Shown: positions 7,118-15,872, numbered from the stretch's first letter. The stretch is DNA of 64,000 nucleotides from Streptomyces maremycinicus (GCF_001184025.1 NZ_BBYG01000013.1:434001-498000), one strand, 5' to 3'. Numbers and translations: made by a program. Notes: generated by a model not told the origin, from the letters alone.

Positions 7118-7977
7118 GCGGCCAGCTCCCGCAGCAGCCCTACGACCCCGGCGGGCCCGTCGACGACGAGGTCCGCGCGCTCCGCCAGTGCGCCGACCTC
7201 GGAGCTGCCGCTGCACACCAGCAGCCCGGGGACGCCGTCCGCGCGGAGTTTCTCCACGGCGGCGAAGGCCGGCAGGTCGCCGAGGTCGTCACCGGCGTAG
7301 AGGACGGACCGTGCGCCGGTCTCGCGGACGTGCTCCAGCAGGGCGACGCCCTTGTCCATGCCCGGTGGGCGCAGCTCCAGGACCATCCGGCCGGGTTCGA
7401 CGATCAGGCCGTGCCGGCCGGCCAGGTCGGTGAGCGGGGCCCGCAGCGCTTCGAAGGCGGCCTGCGGGTCGGCGGCGCGACGGGTGTGGACGGCGACGGC
7501 CCGGCCGCCCTTCTCCTCGACCGCGACGCCCGGCAGATCACCGGCGGCGGCCAGGACCCGCGGGAGTTCGGCGCGGACGGCGGCCACTCCCGGGTGCGGG
7601 GCCGGGGCGCTCAGGGCGCCGGTGCGGGCGTCCCAGCGCTCGGCGCCGTAGTGGCCGAGGACGGAGAGGTGCTCCAGCCCTTCGGCCCCGGCGAACCCGC
7701 CGTGCCGTACGGCGACCTCGGCGGGCCGCCCCGTGATGACGGCCACGGCGGCGACCTTCGGCGCGAGGGCCGAGAGCGCGGGGACGGCGTCGGGGTGTGC
7801 CCGGGCGTCCTCCGGGTTCTCGACGATCGGGGCGAGGGTGCCGTCGAAATCGAGCGCGACGAGGGTGGTGGAGGGCCGGCCGAGGATCGCGTCGAGCGCG
7901 GCGCGGCCCGCCGGGGTGACCGGAACGGGGAGGGGGAGGGGTCCGGGTTCCGTGGACTGCGTCTCGTGGGTGCCCAT
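7105..7977 (-). CDS. otsB: Trehalose-6-phosphate phosphatase (HAD)
   Basis: 290-residue HAD-superfamily phosphatase that releases trehalose from trehalose-6-phosphate. Motif I is ALDFDGTLAP (about residues 40-49) with the nucleophile and acid Asp pair, motif II is VITGRP, and motif III/IV is YAGDDLGDLPAF near the C-terminus. It is tail-to-tail with otsA and shares 13 bases with it, so the two pathway enzymes are on opposite strands, not in one operon. The N-terminal 20 residues are Pro-rich and not conserved. It is likely cytoplasmic. Confidence 0.92.
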   Translation of the reverse strand: MGTHETQSTEPGPLPLPVPVTPAGRAALDAILGRPSTTLVALDFDGTLAPIVENPEDARAHPDAVPALSALAPKVAAVAVITGRPAEVAVRHGGFAGAEGLEHLSVLGHYGAERWDARTGALSAPAPHPGVAAVRAELPRVLAAAGDLPGVAVEEKGGRAVAVHTRRAADPQAAFEALRAPLTDLAGRHGLIVEPGRMVLELRPPGMDKGVALLEHVRETGARSVLYAGDDLGDLPAFAAVEKLRADGVPGLLVCSGSSEVGALAERADLVVDGPAGVVGLLRELAAQLG

Positions 7978-8007
7978 AGGGCGACGATAGCCCGCGCCGG
8001 CCCGTGG

Positions 8008-8253
8008 CTAGCGCTCCCCCCGCCTCGCCTCCCGCACCCTGCGCAGCCGGTTCACCGTGACCGGGTCGTGGGCCAGGGCGCGGGGGTCGTCCAGGAGGGC
8101 GTTGAGGAGTTGGTAGTAGCGGACCGGGGACAGGTCCAGTTCCTCGCGTATCGCCCGTTCCTTGGCGCCGGGGCCGGAGAACCCGCGCCGCTCCAGGGCG
8201 AGGATGTCCCGCTCCCCCGCCCCCAGCTCGTCCGCTTCCGCTCGCCGTTCCAT
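8008..8253 (-). CDS. DUF3263 small protein, probable DNA-binding
   Basis: 81-residue protein of a family (DUF3263) restricted to actinobacteria. The sequence reads as a short helix-turn-helix: an acidic-basic N-terminal helix ERDILALERRGF, then ERAIREELDLSPVRYYQLLNAL, which looks like a sigma-region-4-type recognition unit, then an Arg-rich tail. The function of the family is not known to me; a small transcription-associated protein is the obvious guess. It lies 30 bases beyond the otsB start on the same strand and could be upstream in the same transcript. Confidence 0.75.
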   Translation of the reverse strand: MERRAEADELGAGERDILALERRGFSGPGAKERAIREELDLSPVRYYQLLNALLDDPRALAHDPVTVNRLRRVREARRGER

Positions 8254-8322
8254 GTCCGCACGGTAACGCCCGCCACCGACAGCGGCCCGGTCCCGGCGGC
8301 GGGTGCCCGGTGGCCCGGGGGC

Positions 8323-9612
8323 TCAGCCCCCGGAGCCGGTGTCCAGGGTGGTGGCCGTCGTCTGGAGTTCGCCCAGGACGCCGGCCGGGTCGCCGCCCGC
8401 GGTCACGGCCCGGCCGATCTCCTTCTTGATCTCCGCGCTGACCTTCGCCCAGGAGGTCCGTCCGACGGGGTAGGTCTCGGAGAGCGGCAGCTGGTCGAGG
8501 AAGGGCTTGAGGTCGGCGTCCTGCTCGGCCGCGCCCATGACCTGGGAGGCCGAGTTGGTGACCGGCAGCAGGTCGTACTCGCGCGAGAAGTCCAGCACGT
8601 TCTTCTCGCTGTAGACGTAGTCGAGGAAGTCGCCGACCTGGTCGGCGTGTCCGTTCTGCTTGAAGGCGGTCATCCAGTCGGCGACGCCCATGGAGACCTT
8701 CGTCGGTCCCGCCACGCCGGGCATCGGCACCATGCCGAACTTCACGCCCTTGCTCTCGGCCGCCTTCATCAGCGAGGGGTGTCCGTTGAGCATGCCCACG
8801 TCGCCGGCGGCGAACGCGGCGAACGCGGCGGCGCGGTTCAGCTTGTCCGGCGCGACCGGTCCGGTGAGCCCCTTGCCGACCAGGTCGTCCCTCAGCCACT
8901 CGAAGGTCTGGACGTTCTCGGTGGAGTCGATGCTGTAGGCGCTGACGGTCTGGGTGTAGCCGCCCCCGCCGCTGAGCAGCCACTGGAGGGTCTCGGCCTG
9001 CGCCTCCTCGGAGCCGAGGGGCAGCGCGTACGGGTACTTCACGCCCTCGTCCTTGAGCGCCTTCGCGTCCTCGGCGAGCTCGGCCCAGGTCGTCGGCGGG
9101 GTCAGGCCGGCCTCGGCGAAGAGGGTCTTGTTGTAGAACAGCAGCCGCGTGGAGGAGGCGAACGGCATGCCGTACTGCACCCCGCGCACCTCGCCCGCGT
9201 CGGCGAGCTGGGAGACGAAGTCGGCCTCGACGGGGATGGAGAGCAGATCGCTCACCTTGTAGAGGCGGTCGGCGGCCGCGTAGTCGGCGTACGCGCCGAT
9301 CTGGGCCATGTCGGGGGCGTCGCCCGCGTCGACCATGGCCTTGACCTTGGCGTCCACGTCGTTCCAGGAGTACACGGTCACGTCGACGGTGACGCCGGGG
9401 TGGTCCTTCTCGTACGCCTCGACGAGCTTGTCCCAGTACTTCTCGGAGCTGTTGGCGCTGCTGTCGCCGTAGTCGGCGGCCACGAGTCTCAGCGTGACGT
9501 CCTCGGAGTCGCCGGACACTCCGCAGCCGGTGAGGACCGCGGCCATGCCGAGGGCGGACACCCCCGCGACCGTTCCCGTGATCGTTCCTGACTTCCGTGC
9601 CCGCCGCTGCAC
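8323..9612 (-). CDS. ABC sugar transporter substrate-binding lipoprotein
   Basis: 429-residue extracytoplasmic sugar-binding protein (SBP family 1). A lipoprotein signal is visible: Arg-rich start, hydrophobic stretch AGVSALGMAAVL, lipobox LTGC at about residues 28-31. The mature part has the usual features DAPDMAQIGAYADYA and FYNKTLFAEAGLTPP. The GTG at 9612 was chosen because GGGAG is 9 bases upstream and the signal peptide then has normal length. No permease genes adjoin, so it may be an orphan binder served by permeases elsewhere and by the MsiK ATPase. It is divergent from nagK and shares an intergenic region with DasR-type boxes. The substrate is inferred to be an aminosugar or its oligomer. 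Confidence 0.88.
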   Translation of the reverse strand: MQRRARKSGTITGTVAGVSALGMAAVLTGCGVSGDSEDVTLRLVAADYGDSSANSSEKYWDKLVEAYEKDHPGVTVDVTVYSWNDVDAKVKAMVDAGDAPDMAQIGAYADYAAADRLYKVSDLLSIPVEADFVSQLADAGEVRGVQYGMPFASSTRLLFYNKTLFAEAGLTPPTTWAELAEDAKALKDEGVKYPYALPLGSEEAQAETLQWLLSGGGGYTQTVSAYSIDSTENVQTFEWLRDDLVGKGLTGPVAPDKLNRAAAFAAFAAGDVGMLNGHPSLMKAAESKGVKFGMVPMPGVAGPTKVSMGVADWMTAFKQNGHADQVGDFLDYVYSEKNVLDFSREYDLLPVTNSASQVMGAAEQDADLKPFLDQLPLSETYPVGRTSWAKVSAEIKKEIGRAVTAGGDPAGVLGELQTTATTLDTGSGG

Positions 9613-9629
9613 CGTGAGACTCCCAACTG

Positions 9630-9644
9630 ATTGGACATACCAAT
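9630..9644. promoter_or_regulatory. Inverted repeat upstream of the sugar-binding gene
   Basis: ATTGG-ACATA-CCAAT is a perfect 5-bp inverted repeat with a 5-base spacer, 18 bases before the sugar-binding gene start. It may be a local repressor operator. It does not align with the DasR consensus because its spacing is one base longer. Confidence 0.35.
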
Positions 9645-9660
9645 GGACCGTTATGCGGAT

Positions 9661-9750
9661 CAAGGTCTACACCACTCGGGTGGACTAGACCTCTTTCGGG
9701 CCTCCGGGGCCGCACGGTACCTCCTGGGGACGTGAGTGGACTAGACCTCT
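9661..9750. promoter_or_regulatory. Cluster of DasR-responsive (dre-type) boxes
   Basis: The dre consensus is AGTGGTCTAGACCACT. Box A (9661-9676) CAAGGTCTACACCACT matches 12 of 16. Box B (9679-9694) and box C (9735-9750) share the core TGGACTAGACCTCT. They lie between the divergent sugar-binding gene and nagK. The GntR regulator DasR, released by glucosamine-6-phosphate, is known to control nagKA in S. coelicolor. Confidence 0.75.
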
Positions 9751-9777
9751 CGCGGGTACTCGGTCCACACTGTCCCC

Positions 9778-10719
9778 GTGAGACATGTCATCGCCCTCGA
9801 CGTGGGCGGCACCGGGATGAAGGCCGCCCTGGTCGGCGCGGACGGCGCACTGCTGCACCGGGCCCGCCGGCCCACCGGCCGCGAGCGCGGACCCGACGCG
9901 GTCGTCGCCGGCATCCTCGACTTCGCCGCCGACCTGCGCGCGCACGGCGTCCGGCAGTTCGGCGAGCCCGCGGCCGCGGCCGGCGTCGCCGTGCCCGGCA
10001 TCGTCGACGAGGCGAACGGCGTCGCCGCCTACGCGGCCAACCTCGGCTGGCGGGACGTACCCCTGCGCGCGCTGCTCGCCGACCGCCTCGACGCCCCCGT
10101 CGCCCTCGGGCACGACGTGCGCACCGGTGGCCTCGCCGAGGGCCGGATCGGCGCGGGCCGCGGCGCGGACCGCTTCCTGTTCGTGGCCCTGGGCACCGGC
10201 ATCGCGGGCGCGATCGGCGTCGACGGCCGGGTGGAGGCGGGCGCCCACGGCTTCGCGGGCGAGATCGGCCACATCGTCGTACGGCCCGGCGGCACCCCGT
10301 GTCCGTGCGGACAGCACGGCTGTCTGGAGCGCTTCGCCTCGGCGGCCGCGGTCAGCGAGGCCTGGGCGACGGCCTGCGGGGATCCGGAGGCGGACGCCGC
10401 GGACTGCGCCAAGGCCGTCGTGTCCGGCGACCCGAACGCCGTCCGGATCTGGCGGACGGCCGTGGACGCGCTCGCCGACGGCCTGGTCACCGCCCTCACC
10501 CTGCTGGACCCCCGCACCCTCGTCATCGGTGGCGGCCTCGCGGAGGCGGGGGAAACCTTGTTCACACCACTACGGGACGCGGTCCGCCGACGGGTGACCT
10601 TCCAGAAGCTGCCGGAGATCGTCCCGGCCGCCCTGGGCGACACCGCCGGCTGCCTGGGCGCGGGCCTCCTGGCCTGGGATCTCCTCGACACAACCGACGG
10701 TACGGAGGTAACACCCTGA
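9778..10719 (+). CDS. nagK: ROK-family N-acetylglucosamine kinase
   Basis: 313-residue ATP-dependent sugar kinase. The N-terminal phosphate loop is DVGGTGMK (about 7-14), and the ROK zinc signature CPCGQHGCLE lies at about 175-184, preceded by the His-containing GEIGHIVV. It probably phosphorylates N-acetylglucosamine released inside the cell, giving the substrate of the next enzyme. The GTG at 9778 is the first start after the DasR box. The stop codon overlaps the start of nagA by one base (TGATG), so the two are translationally coupled. There is no N-terminal HTH, so this is an enzyme and not a ROK repressor. Confidence 0.9.
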   Translation: MRHVIALDVGGTGMKAALVGADGALLHRARRPTGRERGPDAVVAGILDFAADLRAHGVRQFGEPAAAAGVAVPGIVDEANGVAAYAANLGWRDVPLRALLADRLDAPVALGHDVRTGGLAEGRIGAGRGADRFLFVALGTGIAGAIGVDGRVEAGAHGFAGEIGHIVVRPGGTPCPCGQHGCLERFASAAAVSEAWATACGDPEADAADCAKAVVSGDPNAVRIWRTAVDALADGLVTALTLLDPRTLVIGGGLAEAGETLFTPLRDAVRRRVTFQKLPEIVPAALGDTAGCLGAGLLAWDLLDTTDGTEVTP

Positions 10720-11900
10720 TGGCCACCCCCCTAGGGGCGCGGGGAACTGCGCACCACCCCACGACGCGCCCGCAGGTACTCACCGGCGCCCGGGTGGTGC
10801 TGCCGACCGGCACGGTTCCCGACGGCCGCGTCACGATCGACGGCACGAAGATCGCGGCCGAGGCCCCGCACGGGAACGTCGTCGACGTGAGCGGCCACTG
10901 GCTGGTCCCCGGCTTCGTCGACCTGCACAACCACGGCGGCGGCGGAGCCTCCTTCTCCGGCACCGCCGAGGACGTCCAGCGGGCCATCCGGACCCACCGT
11001 CTGCACGGCACCACCACCCTCGTCGCCTCGACCGTCACCGACGACATGGACATCCTGGTCCGGCAGGCCGGCCTGCTCAGCGAGCTGGCCGAGCAGGGTG
11101 ACCTGGCCGGCATCCACTTCGAGGGCCCCTTCATCTCGCCGTGCCGCAAGGGCGCGCACTCCGAGGCGCTGCTGCGCGACCCCGACCCGGCGGAGGTGCG
11201 CAAGCTGATCGACGCCGCCCGCGGCCGGGCGAGCATGGTCACCCTGGCGACGGAGCTCCCCGGCGGCCTGGACTCCGTACGGCTGCTCGCCGAGCACGGC
11301 GTGATCGCCGCCGTCGGGCACACGGACGCGACCTACGAGCAGACGGTTCAGGCCATCGAGGCCGGAGCCACCGTCGCCACCCACCTCTTCAACGCGATGC
11401 CGCCGCTCGGCCACCGCTCCCCCGGCCCGATCGCCGCCCTCCTGGAGGACGAACGGGTGACGGTCGAACTCATCAACGACGGCACCCACCTGCACCCGGC
11501 CGCCCTGGAGCTGGCGTTCCGTCACGCGGGTCCCGGCCGGGTGGCGTTCATCACGGACGCGATGGACGCGGCCGGCATCGGCGACGGCCGCTATCTGCTC
11601 GGCCCGCTGGAGGTCGAGGTCAGCGAGGGCGTGGCCCGGCTGGTGGAGGGCGGCTCGATCGCGGGCTCCACCCTCACCCAGGACCGCGCCTTCCAGCGGG
11701 CGGTGACGATCGACCGGCTGCCCGTCGAGGACGTGGTCGCCGCGCTCAGCGCCAACCCGGCCCGGCTGCTGGGCATCGACGACACGGTGGGCTCACTGGA
11801 GCCGGGCAAGGACGCCGACCTGGTCCTGCTGGACGAGAACTTCGAACTCAAGGGTGTGATGCGCAAGGGGGAGTGGGTGGTGGATCCCCAACTGGCCTGA
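10719..11900 (+). CDS. nagA: N-acetylglucosamine-6-phosphate deacetylase
   Basis: 393-residue amidohydrolase that turns GlcNAc-6-phosphate into glucosamine-6-phosphate, the DasR effector. Metal and catalytic motifs are LHNHGGGG (about 68-75), HFEGP (Glu at about 135), GHTDA (about 199), THLFNAM (about 220) and ITDAMDAAG (Asp at about 279). The start is the ATG overlapping the nagK stop, with GGAGG 9 bases upstream. The first 18 residues (MATPLGARGTAH and following) are unusual: they are encoded by a common Streptomyces dispersed repeat, and the family homology starts at about residue 19. Confidence 0.95.
   Translation: MATPLGARGTAHHPTTRPQVLTGARVVLPTGTVPDGRVTIDGTKIAAEAPHGNVVDVSGHWLVPGFVDLHNHGGGGASFSGTAEDVQRAIRTHRLHGTTTLVASTVTDDMDILVRQAGLLSELAEQGDLAGIHFEGPFISPCRKGAHSEALLRDPDPAEVRKLIDAARGRASMVTLATELPGGLDSVRLLAEHGVIAAVGHTDATYEQTVQAIEAGATVATHLFNAMPPLGHRSPGPIAALLEDERVTVELINDGTHLHPAALELAFRHAGPGRVAFITDAMDAAGIGDGRYLLGPLEVEVSEGVARLVEGGSIAGSTLTQDRAFQRAVTIDRLPVEDVVAALSANPARLLGIDDTVGSLEPGKDADLVLLDENFELKGVMRKGEWVVDPQLA
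10727..10752. repeat. Dispersed GGGGCGCGGGGAACTGCGC repeat inside the nagA start
   Basis: The motif GGGGCGCGGGGAACTGCGC is a very common intergenic repeat of Streptomyces. Here it lies inside the coding sequence, just after the nagA start codon. Reverse-orientation relatives occur at about 31710 and 31790. Confidence 0.6.
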
Positions 11901-12035
11901 ATCGTCCCCCCGCACAGGAACGGTGGCCGACCCGCGCACTGGGCCGGTCGCCGTCTCTTTGGCATGATCAGGCCTCCGGAAGCAGGAAGTTCCGGAACCG
12001 TTCCTGTACGCATGCCATCCGGGGGAGGCCGCCAG

Positions 12036-12965
12036 GTGATCCTCACCGTCACCCTGAACACCGCTCTCGACCTCACCTACCGGGTGCCCGCGCTGCGGCC
12101 GCACGCCTCGCACCGGGTCACCGACGTGCGCGAACGGCCCGGCGGCAAGGGGCTGAACGTCGCCCGGGTGCTGGCCGCCCTCGGCCACGAGGTGACCGTG
12201 ACCGGCTTCGTGGGCGGCCCCACCGGCCGGGTCGTCCAGGACCGGCTCAGCGGCGTGTCCGGGGTGCTGGACGCGCTCGTCCCGGTCGCCGGGGCCACCC
12301 GCCGCACGGTCGCGGTCGTCGACGCCCGCACCGGCGACACGACCCAGCTGAACGAACCCGGCCCGGTGATCTCACCGGCCGAGTGGTCCGCCTTCCAGGA
12401 GGCCTACGAGGAACTGCTCGTCGGCGCCGACGCGGTGGCCCTGTGCGGCAGTCTGCCGCCGGGGGTGCCGGTGGGCGCGTACGCGGTGCTGGTACGCAGG
12501 GCGCGGGCCGCGGGCGTCCCCGTACTGCTGGACACGAGCGGGGAGCCGTTGCGCCGGGGCGTCGCCGCCCGCCCGGACATCGTCAAGCCGAACGCCGTGG
12601 AACTGGCCGAACTCACCGGCTCGCACGAGCCGTCGCAGGCGACCCGGGACGCCCGCAGGCGCGGCGCGCACTCCGTCGTGGCCTCGCTGGGCGCCGAAGG
12701 CTTCCTCGCGGTCACCCCGGAGGGCCGCTGGCGGGCCGCCCCGCCACGCCACGTCCACGGCAACCCGACCGGCGCGGGCGACTCGGCGGTCGCGGGCCTG
12801 TTGTCCGGCCTGGTGGAACGCCTGCCCTGGCCGGAGCGCCTGTCCCGCGCGGTGGCCCTGTCGGCGGCGACCGTGGCGTCCCCGGTGGCGGGCGAGTTCG
12901 ACCGCGCCGCCTACGAGGAGATGCTGGGCCGGATCACGGTGGCCGCGGAGATCACCGCGGCCTGA
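12036..12965 (+). CDS. PfkB-family 1-phosphofructokinase/tagatose-6-P kinase-like
   Basis: 309-residue ribokinase-fold kinase of the FruK/LacC branch. Signature 1 is GGKGLNVARVLAALG (about 36-50) and signature 2 is NPTGAGDSA (about 244-252), where Asp is the catalytic base. The length and N-terminus ILTVTLNTALDLTY match that branch. The GTG at 12036 has GGGGGAGG 7 bases upstream; the longer frame from 11964 has no such signal. It follows nagA by 135 bases on the same strand, so a role in hexosamine or ketohexose-phosphate use is plausible, but the substrate is not fixed by sequence. It is convergent with the next gene, with only 10 bases between. Confidence 0.85.
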   Translation: MILTVTLNTALDLTYRVPALRPHASHRVTDVRERPGGKGLNVARVLAALGHEVTVTGFVGGPTGRVVQDRLSGVSGVLDALVPVAGATRRTVAVVDARTGDTTQLNEPGPVISPAEWSAFQEAYEELLVGADAVALCGSLPPGVPVGAYAVLVRRARAAGVPVLLDTSGEPLRRGVAARPDIVKPNAVELAELTGSHEPSQATRDARRRGAHSVVASLGAEGFLAVTPEGRWRAAPPRHVHGNPTGAGDSAVAGLLSGLVERLPWPERLSRAVALSAATVASPVAGEFDRAAYEEMLGRITVAAEITAA

Positions 12966-12975
12966 ACCCGGGGGC

Positions 12976-13920
12976 TCACCGGGTGACTTGGCCCGCCTTC
13001 ACCCACAACTGGTCCAGCAGGACGTTGCACTTGTCGCCGTCCTGGCAGGAGAGGGTGAGCGTGTTGGTGCCCTTGGTGAGCGTGGGATACGTGTAGCTCG
13101 TCGTCCAGCCCTTGACGAAGTCTCCGGCGGGGCCCTTCGCGTAGTTCTTGAGGGGGAACTTGCTGCCGAAGGTCTTGCCGTTGACCGTGAGCGTCATCTC
13201 CTGGTCCTCACCCGGCACGCTGTAGTGCGCGAAGAGGGTGTAATCGCCGTCCGACGGAACGCCGTTGACCGTCCAGGTGACCGAGTTGCCGACCTGGTTG
13301 AGGTTGCCGACGTAGACCCCGCCGGCCGCCTGGGCGCCCTCGACGTCCGAGGCCAGCGCGGCGCTGCCGCCGAGGTTCAGGGCCTTCGCGTCGACCGGCG
13401 GGATCTCGGCCTTGTCCGAGTCGTCGGCGGCGGACTCGCTGGGCGAGGGGCTCGCGGAGGCGGAGGCCGAGGTGGAGGGCTGGTCGCTCGCCTTGTTGTC
13501 GCCGGATCCGTCGTCGCCGTTCGCCATGGCGACCGCGATGCCGATCACGACCGCGGCGACCACCGCGACCGCGCCGATCAGCAGGCCCTTGGTGTTGGGG
13601 CCGCGGCCACGACCGCCGCCGTTCTGCGCGGGCTGGCGGCCGGTGGAGGGGCCGCCGCCGAAGTTCTCGGGCGCCGCGTAGTGCGCGTTCGGCTGGCCGT
13701 ACGCGCCCTGCTGAGGCACCGTCGGCGGCTGCCCGTACTGCGCGGTCTGCTGCTGTCCGTACTGGCGCTCGCCGACCGCGCGCACTCTGCTGACCGAGTT
13801 GGGGTAGCCGTAGCCACCACCGGACGGCGGCTGCGCGCCGTTGGCCTGGCCGTCGGCGTAGAGGTAGCCGAACGGGTCGTCGTCCTCGGGCGTACTCGCG
13901 CCGTTGTTGCCGGACGTCAT
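12976..13920 (-). CDS. Membrane-anchored protein with a carbohydrate-binding-like domain
   Basis: 314-residue protein. Residues 1-115 are a cytoplasmic Gln/Gly/Tyr-rich low-complexity segment, followed by one transmembrane helix (about residues 118-140, GAVAVVAAVVIGIAVAMA) and a Ser/Ala/Asp linker. The C-terminal beta-sandwich of about 140 residues resembles family 35-type CBMs (GNSVTWTVNGVPSDGDYTLF, then TLTLSCQDGDKCNVLLDQLWV). This type II topology places the binding domain outside the cell, probably at the wall or on polysaccharide. No catalytic domain is present. The ligand cannot be read from sequence. Confidence 0.75.
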   Translation of the reverse strand: MTSGNNGASTPEDDDPFGYLYADGQANGAQPPSGGGYGYPNSVSRVRAVGERQYGQQQTAQYGQPPTVPQQGAYGQPNAHYAAPENFGGGPSTGRQPAQNGGGRGRGPNTKGLLIGAVAVVAAVVIGIAVAMANGDDGSGDNKASDQPSTSASASASPSPSESAADDSDKAEIPPVDAKALNLGGSAALASDVEGAQAAGGVYVGNLNQVGNSVTWTVNGVPSDGDYTLFAHYSVPGEDQEMTLTVNGKTFGSKFPLKNYAKGPAGDFVKGWTTSYTYPTLTKGTNTLTLSCQDGDKCNVLLDQLWVKAGQVTR

Positions 13921-14040
13921 CCCTTGGTACTCCTCAGCAAGTGCGGGTCGGATGCGATGGTGCGGTCAGACTGGCGAGCCTACCCGGTCCGGATGGCCCA
14001 AACAGGTGACTCTGATCGCATCAGCTCGCTGACCTGGTGA

Positions 14041-15708
14041 TCATCCCGCACGCCGGTGCTGTTTGGGACGAGATCGTTTCTCGACGTACATGCGCTCGTC
14101 CGCGGACTTCAGCACTTCGTCCGCGGTCATCCCGCAATGTGCCCAGCCGATACCGAAACTCGCGCCCACCCGCACGGCCCGGCCCTCGGCGCGGATCGGC
14201 TGGATGATCTCGTTGCGCAGCCGTACCGCCAGGTCGGCCGCGTCGGCGCGGCCGAGGCCGTCGGCGAGGATCACGAACTCGTCGCCGCCGAGCCGGGCGA
14301 CCGTGTCGCCGTCGCGGACCTGGCGGGAGAGCCGGCGGGCGACCTCGATGAGGACCGCGTCGCCCGCGTTGTGACCGAACCGGTCGTTGATCGACTTGAA
14401 GCCGTCGAGGTCGCAGAAGAGGACCGCGAGCCCCTTGGTGCCGTCGTCGTGACCCTCTTCGGGGGCGGCGGTGTGCACATGGTGGTCGTAGCCGTCGAAG
14501 GACTCGGCGCCGCCGGGCCGGTAGTCGAAGCCGTGGCCGTTGGCGTCGAAGGCGGCGTGTCCGTAGGCCGTGTCCATCGCGTCGACGGCGGCGGGGTGGG
14601 TGGACTGCGGGCGCTGACAGAGCCGGGCGGAGAGCCGCGAGCGCAGTTCGGCGGAGTTCGGCAGTCCGGTGAGGGAGTCGTGCGAGGCCCGGTGGGCGAG
14701 CTGGAGCTCGCGGCGCTTGCGGTCCTCTATGTCCTCGACGTGGGTGAGGAGGAAGCGGGGCCCGTCGGCCGCGTCGGCGACGACGGAGTTGCGCAGGCTG
14801 ACCCAGACGTAGGTGCCGTCCCGGCGGCCGAGGCGGAGTTCGGCGCGTCCGCCCTCGGCGGAGGTGCGGAGCAGGGTGCCTATGTCCTCGGGGTGGACGA
14901 GGTCCGAGAAGGAGTAGCGGCGCATCGCGGAGGCGGGGCGGCCCAGCAGGCGGCACAGGGCGTCGTTGGTCCGGAGTATCCGTCCGTGCTGGTCGCCGCC
15001 CATCTCGGCTATCGCCATGCCGGAGGGGGCGTACTCGAAGGCCTGCCGGAAGCTTTCCTCGCTGGCGCGTAGGGCCTGCTGCTCGCGTTCCAGCCGGACC
15101 AGTGCCCGCTGCATATTCGCACGTAGACGCGCGTTGCTAATGGCGATGGCGGCCTGGAAGGCGTACATCTGGAGGGCTTCGCGCCCCCATGCGCCGGGCC
15201 GTCGGCCGTTGCGCGGCCGGTCCACCGACAGGACGCCTATCAGCTCACCGCAGGCGCCTCCGCTGCCGGGGGCGGCGGGCATGTACATGGGGGCGAAGAG
15301 ACGGTCCGAGGGGTGCCACTCGTCCTCGAAGCGGGGCGCGGGTCCGTCGGTGTACCACTGGGGCACGTCGTCGTCGTCGAGGACCCAGCCCTCGGTGTGC
15401 GGTATGAAGATCAGGTCGCCCCAGGTCTCCCCCATGGCGAGACGCCGGTCCCAGGATTCGCGCGAGCCGACCCGGCCGGTGATCAGGGCCTCGGCGGCCG
15501 GATTGCCCGCGAAGGCGGCGACCACGAGATCGCCGTCGGGGCGTACGAGGTTGACGCACGCCAGCTCGTACCCGAGTGCCGTGACCACGCCGTCGGCGAC
15601 GGTCTGCAAGGTGTCGGCCAGGCTGCGGGCCGTGTTCATCTCGGCCATGACCTGGTGCAGCTGTCGCAGGGACGCAAGGCGGACGTACGGCTCCGACTCG
15701 GTCTCCAT
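14041..15708 (-). CDS. cdgB: GAF-PAS-GGDEF diguanylate cyclase (CdgB type)
   Basis: 555-residue c-di-GMP synthase. The order is a GAF domain (about 15-185), a PAS domain with PAC (about 200-330), then GGDEF starting at HDSLTGLPN. The active-site motif is intact (RLGGDEF, about 472-478), and an RxxD inhibitory site (RDGD) sits 5 residues before it, so product feedback is expected. About 60 residues rich in His, Gly and Asp interrupt the GGDEF domain before the LAVLFCDLDGFK strand. The start at 15708 was chosen for GGGAGGG upstream; the longer frame to 15861 overlaps promoter elements. From memory, the orthologue in S. coelicolor is CdgB (SCO4281), a BldD target that affects development. Confidence 0.92.
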   Translation of the reverse strand: METESEPYVRLASLRQLHQVMAEMNTARSLADTLQTVADGVVTALGYELACVNLVRPDGDLVVAAFAGNPAAEALITGRVGSRESWDRRLAMGETWGDLIFIPHTEGWVLDDDDVPQWYTDGPAPRFEDEWHPSDRLFAPMYMPAAPGSGGACGELIGVLSVDRPRNGRRPGAWGREALQMYAFQAAIAISNARLRANMQRALVRLEREQQALRASEESFRQAFEYAPSGMAIAEMGGDQHGRILRTNDALCRLLGRPASAMRRYSFSDLVHPEDIGTLLRTSAEGGRAELRLGRRDGTYVWVSLRNSVVADAADGPRFLLTHVEDIEDRKRRELQLAHRASHDSLTGLPNSAELRSRLSARLCQRPQSTHPAAVDAMDTAYGHAAFDANGHGFDYRPGGAESFDGYDHHVHTAAPEEGHDDGTKGLAVLFCDLDGFKSINDRFGHNAGDAVLIEVARRLSRQVRDGDTVARLGGDEFVILADGLGRADAADLAVRLRNEIIQPIRAEGRAVRVGASFGIGWAHCGMTADEVLKSADERMYVEKRSRPKQHRRAG

Positions 15709-15843
15709 GTGTTTCGCCCTCCCCCCGAGACTTCGCAGCGAATCAAGGGTTGTCTTCGGCGTAACGTCGTTTCTGGTGCTGTGTTGTCGGTGTGTGTCTC
15801 CTTGTGACGCCTCCGCCACTGAATCACAGCGCGCTGCCCACTC

Positions 15844-15858
15844 GGTACACAGGGTCAA
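15844..15858. promoter_or_regulatory. BldD-type box upstream of cdgB
   Basis: GGTACACAGGGTCAA matches nTnACnCWGnGTnAn at all fixed positions but one (G for the first T). It lies 136 bases upstream of the chosen cdgB start, in line with cdgB being a BldD target in other Streptomyces. Confidence 0.65.
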
Positions 15859-15872
15859 CAATTAATGCTTCT

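Noticed and set aside
5878..9591. Very long plus-strand frame of 1237 codons
   Set aside because: It runs through otsA out of frame and antisense to otsB and the sugar-binding gene. The Arg/Pro/Gly-rich product is a GC artefact.
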